Positions 28,261-35,886 of a stretch of 64,000 nt of DNA are shown one piece after another. A model generated the notes under the pieces. The model was not told the DNA's origin, ran no database searches, and saw only the letters and a list, made by a program, of their open reading frames with translations. Source of the DNA: Clostridia bacterium (GTDB lineage: Bacteria; Bacillota; Clostridia; Christensenellales; CAG-917); the NCBI GenBank assembly GCA_017618055.1, contig JAFZVB010000014.1, forward strand, positions 346,946-410,945, read 5' to 3'. The translations under genes were made by a program, and so were the position numbers. The number at the start of each line of letters is the position of its first letter. Position 1 is the stretch's first letter.

Positions 28261-29210
28261 CAGATATAATAGATTTTACAAATTGTGGATTAAGCCCAAG
28301 AAATCTAGAATATGGCGGAAGAGCCGGAGAAAAGAAAGGAATAATATACAATAATAATTTCTGGATTTTAAAATTTCCTAAAAACACATCAGCCATGCAA
28401 AATACTAAAGGACTCTCTTATGTAACATCACCCTTAAGTGAATACATAGGAAGCAACATTTATAAACTATTAGGATATGATGCCCACGAAACTATTCTTG
28501 GCATATATAATGATGGAAGAAAAAATAAAGTGGTTTGTGCATGTAAGGACTTTATTAACAATGATAAAAATGAGTTGCTCATTCCTTATACTGCACTTAG
28601 AAACGACACTAATCCAATAATTATGGAAGACAAATCAGATTCACCTTTTACCGCATCGAACATTAATGAGATTATTTTCCAGTTAGAACATAATACAGTT
28701 TTAAGTCAAATACCATTTGCTAAACAAAGATTTTGGGATGTAGTAATAATTGATATGTTAATCAACAACAATGATAGAAATGAAGATAATTGGGGTGTAA
28801 TAAAATTTAAAAATACTAACACATACAATATGTCCCCTATTTATGATTGTGGTAATTGTTTCTATTCTAAAGCTACAGAAGAAAGGATAAGCAGTATAAT
28901 GGCTGACAAAGAAAAATTGGAAAGCAGTGCAACTAATGGAATAACAGCATATGAAAATGATGATGGCACACAAATAAGAAATGACCAGATATTAAATCTT
29001 GACAACTTAGATTTAAATGCTTCAATAAAGCGTGTTTTTGAGCGAGTGGTGCATATCCTTCCTGATATAGAAGATTTTATAAATAATATTTCAGAATCAT
29101 ATAAGGATATATCTATTATTTCACCTCTAAGAAAAGAATACTATATAACGACTTTCAAGATTAGACTTGAAAAAATACTTAAGCCAAAATATGAATTATT
29201 ATTAAAATAA
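28257..29210 (+). CDS. HipA/CtkA-like serine/threonine kinase (toxin-like)
   Basis: This 317-aa protein has the HipA-fold kinase core: a putative ATP Lys in WILKF (K39), the catalytic loop INNNDRNEDNWG with D173 and N178, and the metal-binding YDCGN with D197. It lacks the N-terminal subdomain of classical HipA and so resembles the short CtkA form. The ATG at 28257 overlaps the antitoxin stop (ATGA). HipA kinases phosphorylate translation components and cause dormancy. The target here is unknown. Confidence 0.8.
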   Translation: MTDIIDFTNCGLSPRNLEYGGRAGEKKGIIYNNNFWILKFPKNTSAMQNTKGLSYVTSPLSEYIGSNIYKLLGYDAHETILGIYNDGRKNKVVCACKDFINNDKNELLIPYTALRNDTNPIIMEDKSDSPFTASNINEIIFQLEHNTVLSQIPFAKQRFWDVVIIDMLINNNDRNEDNWGVIKFKNTNTYNMSPIYDCGNCFYSKATEERISSIMADKEKLESSATNGITAYENDDGTQIRNDQILNLDNLDLNASIKRVFERVVHILPDIEDFINNISESYKDISIISPLRKEYYITTFKIRLEKILKPKYELLLK

Positions 29211-29222
29211 AAGGAGATAATT

Positions 29223-29480
29223 ATGCGTTACAGTTATAAAACAAGGGATGTATGTTCAATGCAAATAGACTTTGATTTAAATGGCAATATTGTTTCAAAT
29301 ATTAAATTCTATGGTGGTTGTGATGGAAACCTTAAAGCCATATCTAAACTTGTAGATGGTTGGGCTGTTGAAAAAATAGAACAATATTTGCTTGGAAACA
29401 CATGTGGATGGAAAAATACTTCCTGTGCAGACCAACTTGCAAAAGCAGTTAGAAAAGCCTACAACGAATCAAACAAATAA
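29223..29480 (+). CDS. TSCPD domain protein (TIGR03905 family)
   Basis: This 85-aa protein is related to the TSCPD domain found at the C terminus of some ribonucleotide reductases. Key features are the GGCDGNLKAI loop, the C-G-W segment and the SCADQLAKAVRKA helix. AAGGAG precedes the ATG. It lies 12 nt after the kinase gene, on the same strand and before a strong terminator, so it may be cotranscribed. It is common as a stand-alone gene in clostridia; function is unknown. Confidence 0.85.
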   Translation: MRYSYKTRDVCSMQIDFDLNGNIVSNIKFYGGCDGNLKAISKLVDGWAVEKIEQYLLGNTCGWKNTSCADQLAKAVRKAYNESNK

Positions 29481-29490
29481 GATAATTAAA

Positions 29491-29515
29491 AACCCTCACA
29501 TGAGGGTTTATTTTT
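29491..29515. terminator. bidirectional terminator
   Basis: AACCCTC (29491-29497) pairs with GAGGGTT (29502-29508) around a 4-nt loop, with T-runs on both strands. It separates the plus-strand TSCPD gene from the convergent FAD oxidoreductase. Confidence 0.8.
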
Positions 29516-30812
29516 AGTTTATTTTTATTACTAATTTATTCAGTTTATCTTCCCACTTTTTAATGGCTTTTATATTATAAACTTTTGGTGCTTTGGTATA
29601 TGTTTTAGATGCCTTACTTCCCTTAATTAATCCTTTAATAATTGCAAAGAAATATTTTGTCTTTTTCATACCTCTTACAAACTTACCAAGCAATGCACCA
29701 AGTTTCATATTTCTTCCTGCACCAGCCAAATCTGAAGATTGTATTACTGCGTTATCATATAAGAAATCTACTCCTTCATATGGGAGTTTAAGTAATGAGT
29801 TCTTTAATCCTTCGTTCTTTGCTGTTGGGCCACCAAACTGTTTATGATATTCTCTATTATAATTCCAAAGATTCTCTATACTTGCATCTTCCTTGTTAAT
29901 TAAGGTCTCTGCAAGCAATAATCCTGCATTCATAGATAGGTCTATACCCATTCCATTCATTGGAGTTGTCATGAAAGCACTATCTCCAACACAAGCATAT
30001 CCATTCGCAACTATTAAAGGTAATGGTCTTCTAACAGGTATTACTCCGTATTGTCCTCCGTGCAGGATTTCATCTCCTATATATGGATGGTTTTCTTTGA
30101 ATATCTTTAATTGCTCCTCAACCTTTTCTTTAGTTAATGGATCTATTCTTCCAATTAGTATGTCTACATTATCTTCATTTACACAACACCAAGATAATCC
30201 TTGTTCTCTTTCATGATATAAATAAACCTCAAATGGGAACTCTGGAGAAACTTTTTCTGTCTTGTTAAAGTATGCCCTATATCCGTAGAATGCATCTCCT
30301 CTGTTCAATTCTTTTTCTATACCAAAACCATCTGGAAGGTTTCTTCTAATACATGAGAATGCTCCCATTGAATCTATTACAATATCCCCTAGTATGTCCC
30401 CTTTGTTTGTCTTAATACCAATGATAGTATCTTCCTTTATAATTGCTTCTTTTACATCCACACCATATTCAAACTTAACACCGCACTTTAGTGCATAGTC
30501 TAAAAGCATATTAATTAAAGGTTTACGCCACATTATCTTTTGGCGTGTTTCATCTGTATATCTTATTTCAACATTGGTTCTCTTAGAAGGGCTTACAAAT
30601 ACACAATCTCCTCTATATCTCCAAACATCTTTAGGAAGTTCGTCTTTTTCTATAATCTTTAAGAGTAAATCAAAGGTAAACCTATCCTCCCAGTCATGAC
30701 CAAGTTCTTCTCTTTGTCTCTTTTCATAGACTGTAACATCATACCCAAACTTTGCAAGTTTACTTGCTGCCACCAATCCTCCATGTCCCGCGCCTGCAAC
30801 TATAACCTTCAT
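29514..30812 (-). CDS. FAD-dependent oxidoreductase (geranylgeranyl reductase/monooxygenase-like)
   Basis: This 432-aa flavoprotein has the N-terminal dinucleotide motif VAGAGHGGLVAASKLAKFG followed by VTVYEKR. The second FAD-binding motif is GYACVGDSAFMTTPMNGMGI (GD box). The C-terminal 60 residues are basic and may touch the membrane. It heads a minus-strand unit read hydrolase-last from glycerate kinase, with tight spacing (2-3 nt). A paralogue of 455 aa is at 35887-37254. The substrate is unknown. Confidence 0.82.
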   Translation of the reverse strand: MKVIVAGAGHGGLVAASKLAKFGYDVTVYEKRQREELGHDWEDRFTFDLLLKIIEKDELPKDVWRYRGDCVFVSPSKRTNVEIRYTDETRQKIMWRKPLINMLLDYALKCGVKFEYGVDVKEAIIKEDTIIGIKTNKGDILGDIVIDSMGAFSCIRRNLPDGFGIEKELNRGDAFYGYRAYFNKTEKVSPEFPFEVYLYHEREQGLSWCCVNEDNVDILIGRIDPLTKEKVEEQLKIFKENHPYIGDEILHGGQYGVIPVRRPLPLIVANGYACVGDSAFMTTPMNGMGIDLSMNAGLLLAETLINKEDASIENLWNYNREYHKQFGGPTAKNEGLKNSLLKLPYEGVDFLYDNAVIQSSDLAGAGRNMKLGALLGKFVRGMKKTKYFFAIIKGLIKGSKASKTYTKAPKVYNIKAIKKWEDKLNKLVIKIN

Positions 30813-30814
30813 AA

Positions 30815-31717
30815 CTAACCTCTAATAAATTCTAAAATATCTTTTGTAGTCCTTTCACCTTCATCAAAGAGGAATATATGCCCTGAATTCTCATAAGTAA
30901 TTAGTTTTGCATTAGGACATACTTCTTTTAGTCTTTCACTTTGGTAATATGGCATAGTCTTATCTATAGTTCCCCATATAACCAATAAGGGAAGACTATC
31001 TCTAGCCACAGCCCTATATCCTTCCATAGCAATATCTGTTCTTAGAATTGTGTTTCTTAAAGAAGATAGAGTTGCTTTTAAGAATCCTTTATATACCATT
31101 GCTTTTGCAAAGTTTCTTTGGTAATAATCTTTTTCTTCTTCGCTAACATTGTAAAGTTCAGAATTGCTTTTCTTTAATAGCATTGGTCCAGCTATGTTAT
31201 AGAATATAAACTCCCCTAAGCCCTTAACATTTGCAATCTTCATATACCCTGGGGCTTTAAATGTATCCATACCTGCTGGAGCAAGTAAAATAAGTTTTTT
31301 AACTGTATCTGGATGGTTTTTATAATATGTTGTTGTAATGGTTCCACCCATGGACGTACCCACTAAATAAAACTTTTCTCCAAAGAATAATGAACTTGTC
31401 AATTCATATAATTGAGTTGCAAATAATTCTGCATTATAAATAGCATCTACTCTCTCCGAATATCCTCTGCCTAAGAGATCATATCTCAAAACCTTATATC
31501 CTGCGTTTACTAAACCTTCAAAGACTTTATCATAAATATAATATGGGGTTGCATAACCATGGCATAATACAACAAGTTCTCCTTCCCCTTTAACTTCATA
31601 ATGTGTAATACCACAATTGAGTTTTATAAAAGATCCAGGCAAGTTCTTGGTTTCTTCTTCTGTTAATATCTTTTTTTCTGCTTCCTTTAAAGCTTGTTTA
31701 ACTTCCTTTTTATCCAT
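30815..31717 (-). CDS. alpha/beta hydrolase
   Basis: This 300-aa serine hydrolase has the oxyanion HGYATP, the nucleophile elbow GTSMGG, an Asp in VIWGTIDKTMPY and the His in NSGHIFLFD, a complete triad in the usual order. No signal peptide is seen; the first 30 residues are a charged helix. It overlaps nothing but lies 2 nt before the FAD oxidoreductase and 3 nt after the glycerate kinase, forming a three-gene unit. The substrate cannot be inferred. Confidence 0.88.
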   Translation of the reverse strand: MDKKEVKQALKEAEKKILTEEETKNLPGSFIKLNCGITHYEVKGEGELVVLCHGYATPYYIYDKVFEGLVNAGYKVLRYDLLGRGYSERVDAIYNAELFATQLYELTSSLFFGEKFYLVGTSMGGTITTTYYKNHPDTVKKLILLAPAGMDTFKAPGYMKIANVKGLGEFIFYNIAGPMLLKKSNSELYNVSEEEKDYYQRNFAKAMVYKGFLKATLSSLRNTILRTDIAMEGYRAVARDSLPLLVIWGTIDKTMPYYQSERLKEVCPNAKLITYENSGHIFLFDEGERTTKDILEFIRG

Positions 31718-31720
31718 GCA

Positions 31721-32845
31721 TTACCCCTTAATATCCTCTACAATCTCTTTTAGCATTTCTTTTGCAGCAATCCTTGCATATATCTTTGCATTAAGTATAG
31801 AGTCCTCTGAATCCATTGCATACTCTCTTAAAGTTTTTATTCTCTTTATTCCTTCCGCACCTTGGATTTTAGTTATACCAGCCATTACATATACTGGGAC
31901 ATTCTTTTTAACACATCTCTTTGTAATACCACAAACAACTTTACCTTGAAGAGATTGCTCATCTAAACAACCTTCTCCAGTAATTACTGCATTTGCATCA
32001 TTTAAGAGAGTGTCAAAGTCTATTAAATCTAATAATGTTTCTATACCACTTTGTACATTTGCATTAAGGAACGCCATAAGTCCAGCTGCTAGTCCTCCTG
32101 CAGCACCACCATGTTCCAAAGTATTCATATCCACGCCTAGAACTCTCTTAACCACAGAATTATAGTTTCCCATTCCTTCTTCGAGTTGTTCTTTGATTTC
32201 ACCTACAGCCCCTTTCTGAGGTCCATAGACATAGGTTGCACCTTTTTCTCCAAGTAATTTGTTCTCCACATCTGCAACAACTGTAAACTCAATTCCTTTT
32301 GTATCTATTGCCTTGCTTGCATCTACGTTGCTAATCTTTATTAAATTTTCTCCAATTGGTTTCAAAGAATTATCATCTTTATCTAAGAAATCATATCCTA
32401 AAGCATTAAGCGCTCCTATACCTCCATCATTAGTGGCACTTCCTCCAACTGTAATGAATATATGTTTTGCTCCATTTTTAATTGCATCTAGTATTAATTC
32501 TCCTGTTCCAAAAGTTGTAGTCTTTAATGCATTACCATCTTTATATGGAATTAATGTTATTCCAGATGCTTGTGCCATTTCTATAATTGCAACTTCTTGA
32601 TCCAATAAGTACTTTGCTGTAATTTTTTCAAATAAAGGATTAGAACATTCTATTTCTTTCCATTCATACTTTCCAAACTTAGATATTGCATCTAGCGTTC
32701 CTTCACCACCATCTGCTATTTCAACGCCAGTAATACTAACATTTTCTACATCCAAAGCTTCTTCTTTATAGATATCTATAATATCCCTAGAGGATAAGGA
32801 ACCTTTAAATGAATCTGAACATACTAATATATTATATTTTTTCAT
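31721..32845 (-). CDS. glycerate kinase
   Basis: This 374-aa protein of the GarK/GlxK family phosphorylates glycerate. Diagnostic parts are the N-terminal VCSDSFKGSLSS, the DGGEGTLDA loop, VGGSATNDGGIGAL in the catalytic domain and ITGEGCLDEQSLQGK near the C terminus. The length is typical. It leads the unit that continues with the hydrolase and FAD oxidoreductase, and is divergent from the reverse-transcriptase locus. Whether the product is 2- or 3-phosphoglycerate is not visible. Confidence 0.93.
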   Translation of the reverse strand: MKKYNILVCSDSFKGSLSSRDIIDIYKEEALDVENVSITGVEIADGGEGTLDAISKFGKYEWKEIECSNPLFEKITAKYLLDQEVAIIEMAQASGITLIPYKDGNALKTTTFGTGELILDAIKNGAKHIFITVGGSATNDGGIGALNALGYDFLDKDDNSLKPIGENLIKISNVDASKAIDTKGIEFTVVADVENKLLGEKGATYVYGPQKGAVGEIKEQLEEGMGNYNSVVKRVLGVDMNTLEHGGAAGGLAAGLMAFLNANVQSGIETLLDLIDFDTLLNDANAVITGEGCLDEQSLQGKVVCGITKRCVKKNVPVYVMAGITKIQGAEGIKRIKTLREYAMDSEDSILNAKIYARIAAKEMLKEIVEDIKG

Positions 32846-32903
32846 ATTTTTAATAATATCATTTTAATAGTATTTATGTCTATATCCAAAAAATTTGTCA
32901 AAT

Positions 32904-32945
32904 AAAAGTGCATTCAAAAAGTGCATAAATAAATAATGCAGTTTT
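32904..32945 (+). repeat. operator-like cluster of AAAAGTGCAT repeats
   Basis: AAAAGTGCAT occurs at 32904-32913 and again at 32917-32926 (13-bp period), followed by an inverted near-copy ATGCAGTTTT at 32936-32945. The cluster is directly upstream of the promoter of the RT-associated operon and could bind a regulator. Confidence 0.45.
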
Positions 32946-32959
32946 TATGCAAAAAAGTA

Positions 32960-32988
32960 TAGACACAAGGTATCTGTATCCATATAAT
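32960..32988 (+). promoter_or_regulatory. promoter of the reverse transcriptase locus
   Basis: TAGACA (32960-32965), a 17-nt spacer and TATAAT (32983-32988). The expected start near 32995 leaves a leader of about 27 nt with AAAGGA before the ATG at 33022. Confidence 0.7.
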
Positions 32989-33021
32989 TGAGTTAAGATT
33001 TATCACAAAAAGGAAATAAAA

Positions 33022-34098
33022 ATGAAACTCAGTATTAACGCAAATTACATTCCAGAAGAGCAAACTTCTTTAAGTCCAAACACATGTTATTATCTGTATA
33101 TGACAGATGGAACCCAAAAGGAACTCAAAGAAATGCAACCAAGACACGAATATCTCATTGATAAGAGAAAAAATGACTTTTCTTCATTTTTAAAGGTTAT
33201 CCTTTTGAACACATATTTATATGTAACAAATACTGAAGTTGAGCTAATTAGTGATATAGCTAAGACATTAGAAAAAGAATACTATAAAGACCTAGATAAA
33301 GACTTTATCGAGAAAATAGTTAAAAGTGGTAAAGAGCAAGATTTTATAAAAGAAATCATTAGAACTAGATTATTGAAAACAACTGCGCTTTCCGAAGACT
33401 CTGATGATGCAAAGAATAAACTTAAAAAAGTCCAATTTAGATTGGCACAAGATGATGATTTGTTAAGATACATTTTTGCAGGAAGTGTTTGTATGTCTAT
33501 TTCAGAGTATTTAACATCTCTCTTAAACTATTTTATGTCTGCATCTTCTTCAACTCAGAAGACAATCTTAACTTATCAAAATACACTCATGTTGAAACGT
33601 TGTATCGCAGATCACAGATGCATATTCATTAACAATAGAAAATGCCTTCCACTAAAAACAGCAAAAATTGGAAGAACTATGACAAGAGATATATTCGTAT
33701 ATATAGATATGACACAAAAAAGAATTAGATTTAGACATTTTAGTGAAAGAGATAAATATGAGGAATCAAATGAGTACTTCCAATTAAACTCAGACGAACA
33801 AAAGTTGCTTGATGCAGTATGCGATTATGTAGATAATCAAAAATGGGTTACTTTCTCATTTGATGTAATCAATACAGGTGAACTTCCAGAAATACTTAAA
33901 ATTATTGCAAAAGAATACATTAATGAAGATGGCACCATTACAAAAAGAGTTACTTATACAGCAATGTATCTCTCTGACTTAAACTATACATATGAGCAAC
34001 TTATCAAAATAAATGGAGTAAATATTAAAAATTTAGAATATTCTGAAAAAATAGATGAATTATTTAAACTTTTAAAAGAAACCAAATATTCATTCTAA
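33022..34098 (+). CDS. unrecognised protein encoded upstream of the reverse transcriptase
   Basis: I do not recognise this 358-aa soluble protein. The first 60 residues look beta-rich. Residues 60-190 are helical and strongly charged, with a Ser-rich turn SASSSTQKT, and the last 130 residues alternate strands and helices. There is no signal peptide, membrane segment, zinc cluster or obvious nuclease motif. AAGGA precedes the ATG. It is transcribed from the promoter at 32960-32988, and a 149-bp structured gap separates it from the RT on the same strand. By position it may be an effector or cofactor of the RT system; that is inference. Confidence 0.8.
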   Translation: MKLSINANYIPEEQTSLSPNTCYYLYMTDGTQKELKEMQPRHEYLIDKRKNDFSSFLKVILLNTYLYVTNTEVELISDIAKTLEKEYYKDLDKDFIEKIVKSGKEQDFIKEIIRTRLLKTTALSEDSDDAKNKLKKVQFRLAQDDDLLRYIFAGSVCMSISEYLTSLLNYFMSASSSTQKTILTYQNTLMLKRCIADHRCIFINNRKCLPLKTAKIGRTMTRDIFVYIDMTQKRIRFRHFSERDKYEESNEYFQLNSDEQKLLDAVCDYVDNQKWVTFSFDVINTGELPEILKIIAKEYINEDGTITKRVTYTAMYLSDLNYTYEQLIKINGVNIKNLEYSEKIDELFKLLKETKYSF

Positions 34099-34104
34099 CT
34101 CTCT

Positions 34105-34224
34105 AGAAGGAGGAGATTAAATGCAACAAAGGTAGATGCGTTCTATTATCTTTAAGGTTTAGTTGCAGGCCATAGATCGTTTATACCAGTCTAATTATAT
34201 TATGAATTCTTTTTCTCCTCCTTC
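34105..34224 (+). ncRNA. candidate structured RNA of the RT locus, bounded by an 11-bp inverted repeat
   Basis: GAAGGAGGAGA (34106-34116) is perfectly complementary to TCTCCTCCTTC (34214-34224), enclosing 97 nt. Inside, TGCAACAAA (34122-34130) pairs with TTT(a)GTTGCA (34158-34167, one bulge), and AGAT (34134-34137) pairs with ATCT (34148-34151), giving a long branched hairpin. CATA (34171) and TATG (34201) could close a second arm. The element ends 23 nt before the RT start. The layout is like retron msr-msd or DRT noncoding RNAs. The left arm is also a perfect Shine-Dalgarno sequence before a 4-codon reading frame (MQQR, stop), so translational control is the alternative. Confidence 0.5.
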
Positions 34225-34247
34225 CTTCTTCTTTTTGAGGTATTAAT

Positions 34248-35450
34248 ATGGGTAAAATTATTAATTATTTGACAGATGAAAACAAATGGAATCAATACTA
34301 TAACTTCCTTCAAGAAAAGAAACAATTCAAGAAGGATGAGATTGATTCTGTAAAAAAGATTTTAGATGACAAAAAATATGTATTTTTTACGTTTGATTAT
34401 ATCCTCGAATTAATAGATCGTTCTTACCTTATGGTTAATAGAGTTCCTAAATTCAACTCTAAAGAGAAAAGAATTGTTTTTACAACAAACGATACTTTAG
34501 ATATCATTTTGAAGTTCTTAACCTTCTGTTTGCGAGATTATGACTATCTTTACTCAGACAATGTTTATTCATATAGACATTCAAATAGTATCCAAGATGC
34601 AATATCTAAAATTAAGAATAATTTACATGAAGACACATATACTCTCAAGTTGGATTTGCACTCATATTTTAATAGCATGGATAAAGCAAAATTGCTTAGA
34701 TGTATTAAAAAATCTTTTAATGAAACAGATAGTGATTTCGTAGAATTTAATGAACATCTTTTGTACATAAAAACAAACGAAGAAATATATTCTGGAGGAT
34801 TACCTGGACTTGCTATTTCCTGTTTCTATGCAAACATCTATCTCAAAGAATTGGATGATATCATTGCATCAAAAGGATTCACATATTGCAGATATTCAGA
34901 TGACTTGTTGATTATGGGTAAAAAGGACGAACTCCTTGCCTTTGAACAATTCTTGTATGATTATATTTATTCCGTTGGCCTCACAGTTAACGAAGACAAA
35001 AGACATATGTATACTCCAAATGAAACTATTGAATTTTTAGGCTTTAATATTAACTCCAGCACGGATGTAGACATCTCAGATTCAGCATTTAGAAAAATCA
35101 AGGCAAAGATCCATCGTTCCTCCAAACATCTCAAAGAACAAATCTCACAAGGTTATATTACAAGAGATGAAGCCATTCAAAGACTCATCAATAAATACAA
35201 CAAGAAATTCTTTTCTTTGGCATATGGAGAAATTAATTGGTCTTTGTGGTATTTCCCAGTTATCTCTAATACAACTACATTAAAAAAGATAGATAATTAC
35301 TTCCAAGATGAAGTAAGAGCCTTGTATACATTGCATTACAACAAAAAGAATAAAGAAAAAGTCCCATACTCATTGCTCAAGCAATATGGATACAGGACTT
35401 TGGTTAACGCATATTATAGCCCTAAAAACAAAGAAAAGAAATGTTCATAA
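34248..35450 (+). CDS. reverse transcriptase (UG/DRT-like or unclassified)
   Basis: This 400-aa RNA-directed DNA polymerase has RT motif A LKLDLHSYFNSM (catalytic D136), motif B-like SGGLPGLAISCFYANIYL, motif C CRYSDD (D218, D219), and motif D/E with a late FLGF at 263-266. The C-terminal thumb-like part has WSLWYFPV at 331-338 and GYRTLVNAYY at 381-390. No maturase, HNH or integrase domain is fused. The retron VTG and NAxxH signatures and the DGR SQ motif are not seen, so a defence-type (UG/DRT) or new class is more likely. GAGG lies 8 nt before the ATG. It overlaps the convergent next gene by 6 bp. Confidence 0.88.
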   Translation: MGKIINYLTDENKWNQYYNFLQEKKQFKKDEIDSVKKILDDKKYVFFTFDYILELIDRSYLMVNRVPKFNSKEKRIVFTTNDTLDIILKFLTFCLRDYDYLYSDNVYSYRHSNSIQDAISKIKNNLHEDTYTLKLDLHSYFNSMDKAKLLRCIKKSFNETDSDFVEFNEHLLYIKTNEEIYSGGLPGLAISCFYANIYLKELDDIIASKGFTYCRYSDDLLIMGKKDELLAFEQFLYDYIYSVGLTVNEDKRHMYTPNETIEFLGFNINSSTDVDISDSAFRKIKAKIHRSSKHLKEQISQGYITRDEAIQRLINKYNKKFFSLAYGEINWSLWYFPVISNTTTLKKIDNYFQDEVRALYTLHYNKKNKEKVPYSLLKQYGYRTLVNAYYSPKNKEKKCS

Positions 35451-35861
35451 CCCTAACAATTCATCAACATCTGTTGGAAAATCAAACTTTTCTGAATCTA
35501 TATAGAATGTTACATCGTCTTCAATAATAATTTTGCCTTCTTTATCAAATTTAAAGCCATTATTCTCAATCATATTCTCTATGAAAAAACTATGAAATAT
35601 AGATGTCGCTTCATAATAGCCATCACAAAGGCAATTTCCATCATTGTCCCAACCTTGCTTTCCAAATCTACCAAATGTTGCAAAGAATAAACATAGTTCT
35701 TTACTAACTTTTTCTTGTTCCCACTCCTTTTTAATAATTTTAAAGGTTTCAACCATTAACTGTTTATACTTCTTTAAATCTTTTGAATCCATGTCTTCTT
35801 TTTCATCAACATAATCAATGAAATTATCCCACTTTTCATTTAAATTCATTATTTCTGTCAT
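35445..35861 (-). CDS. hypothetical protein
   Basis: This 138-aa acidic cytosolic protein was not recognised. It starts with about 60 residues of helix (charged, KK-rich), followed by a Gly/Asp turn segment FGRFGKQGWDNDGNC and a beta-rich tail. The ATG at 35861 has GGGAG five bases upstream; a TTG four codons earlier overlaps that site. It is convergent with the RT gene, overlapping its last 6 bp, and is 25 nt downstream of the FAD oxidoreductase. It could be a cargo gene or an immunity-type protein. Confidence 0.7.
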   Translation of the reverse strand: MTEIMNLNEKWDNFIDYVDEKEDMDSKDLKKYKQLMVETFKIIKKEWEQEKVSKELCLFFATFGRFGKQGWDNDGNCLCDGYYEATSIFHSFFIENMIENNGFKFDKEGKIIIEDDVTFYIDSEKFDFPTDVDELLGL

Positions 35862-35886
35862 ATTTTCTCCCAATATTTATAAATAA

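Noticed and set aside
34105..34224. Canonical retron msr-msd with assigned branch guanosine
   Set aside because: The inverted repeat fits, but no clear branching G context is visible and the RT lacks retron signatures, so I keep only a general ncRNA call.
33022..35450. Diversity-generating retroelement
   Set aside because: No Avd-like gene, no variable target protein and no repeated template/variable sequence noticed; the RT lacks the DGR motif.
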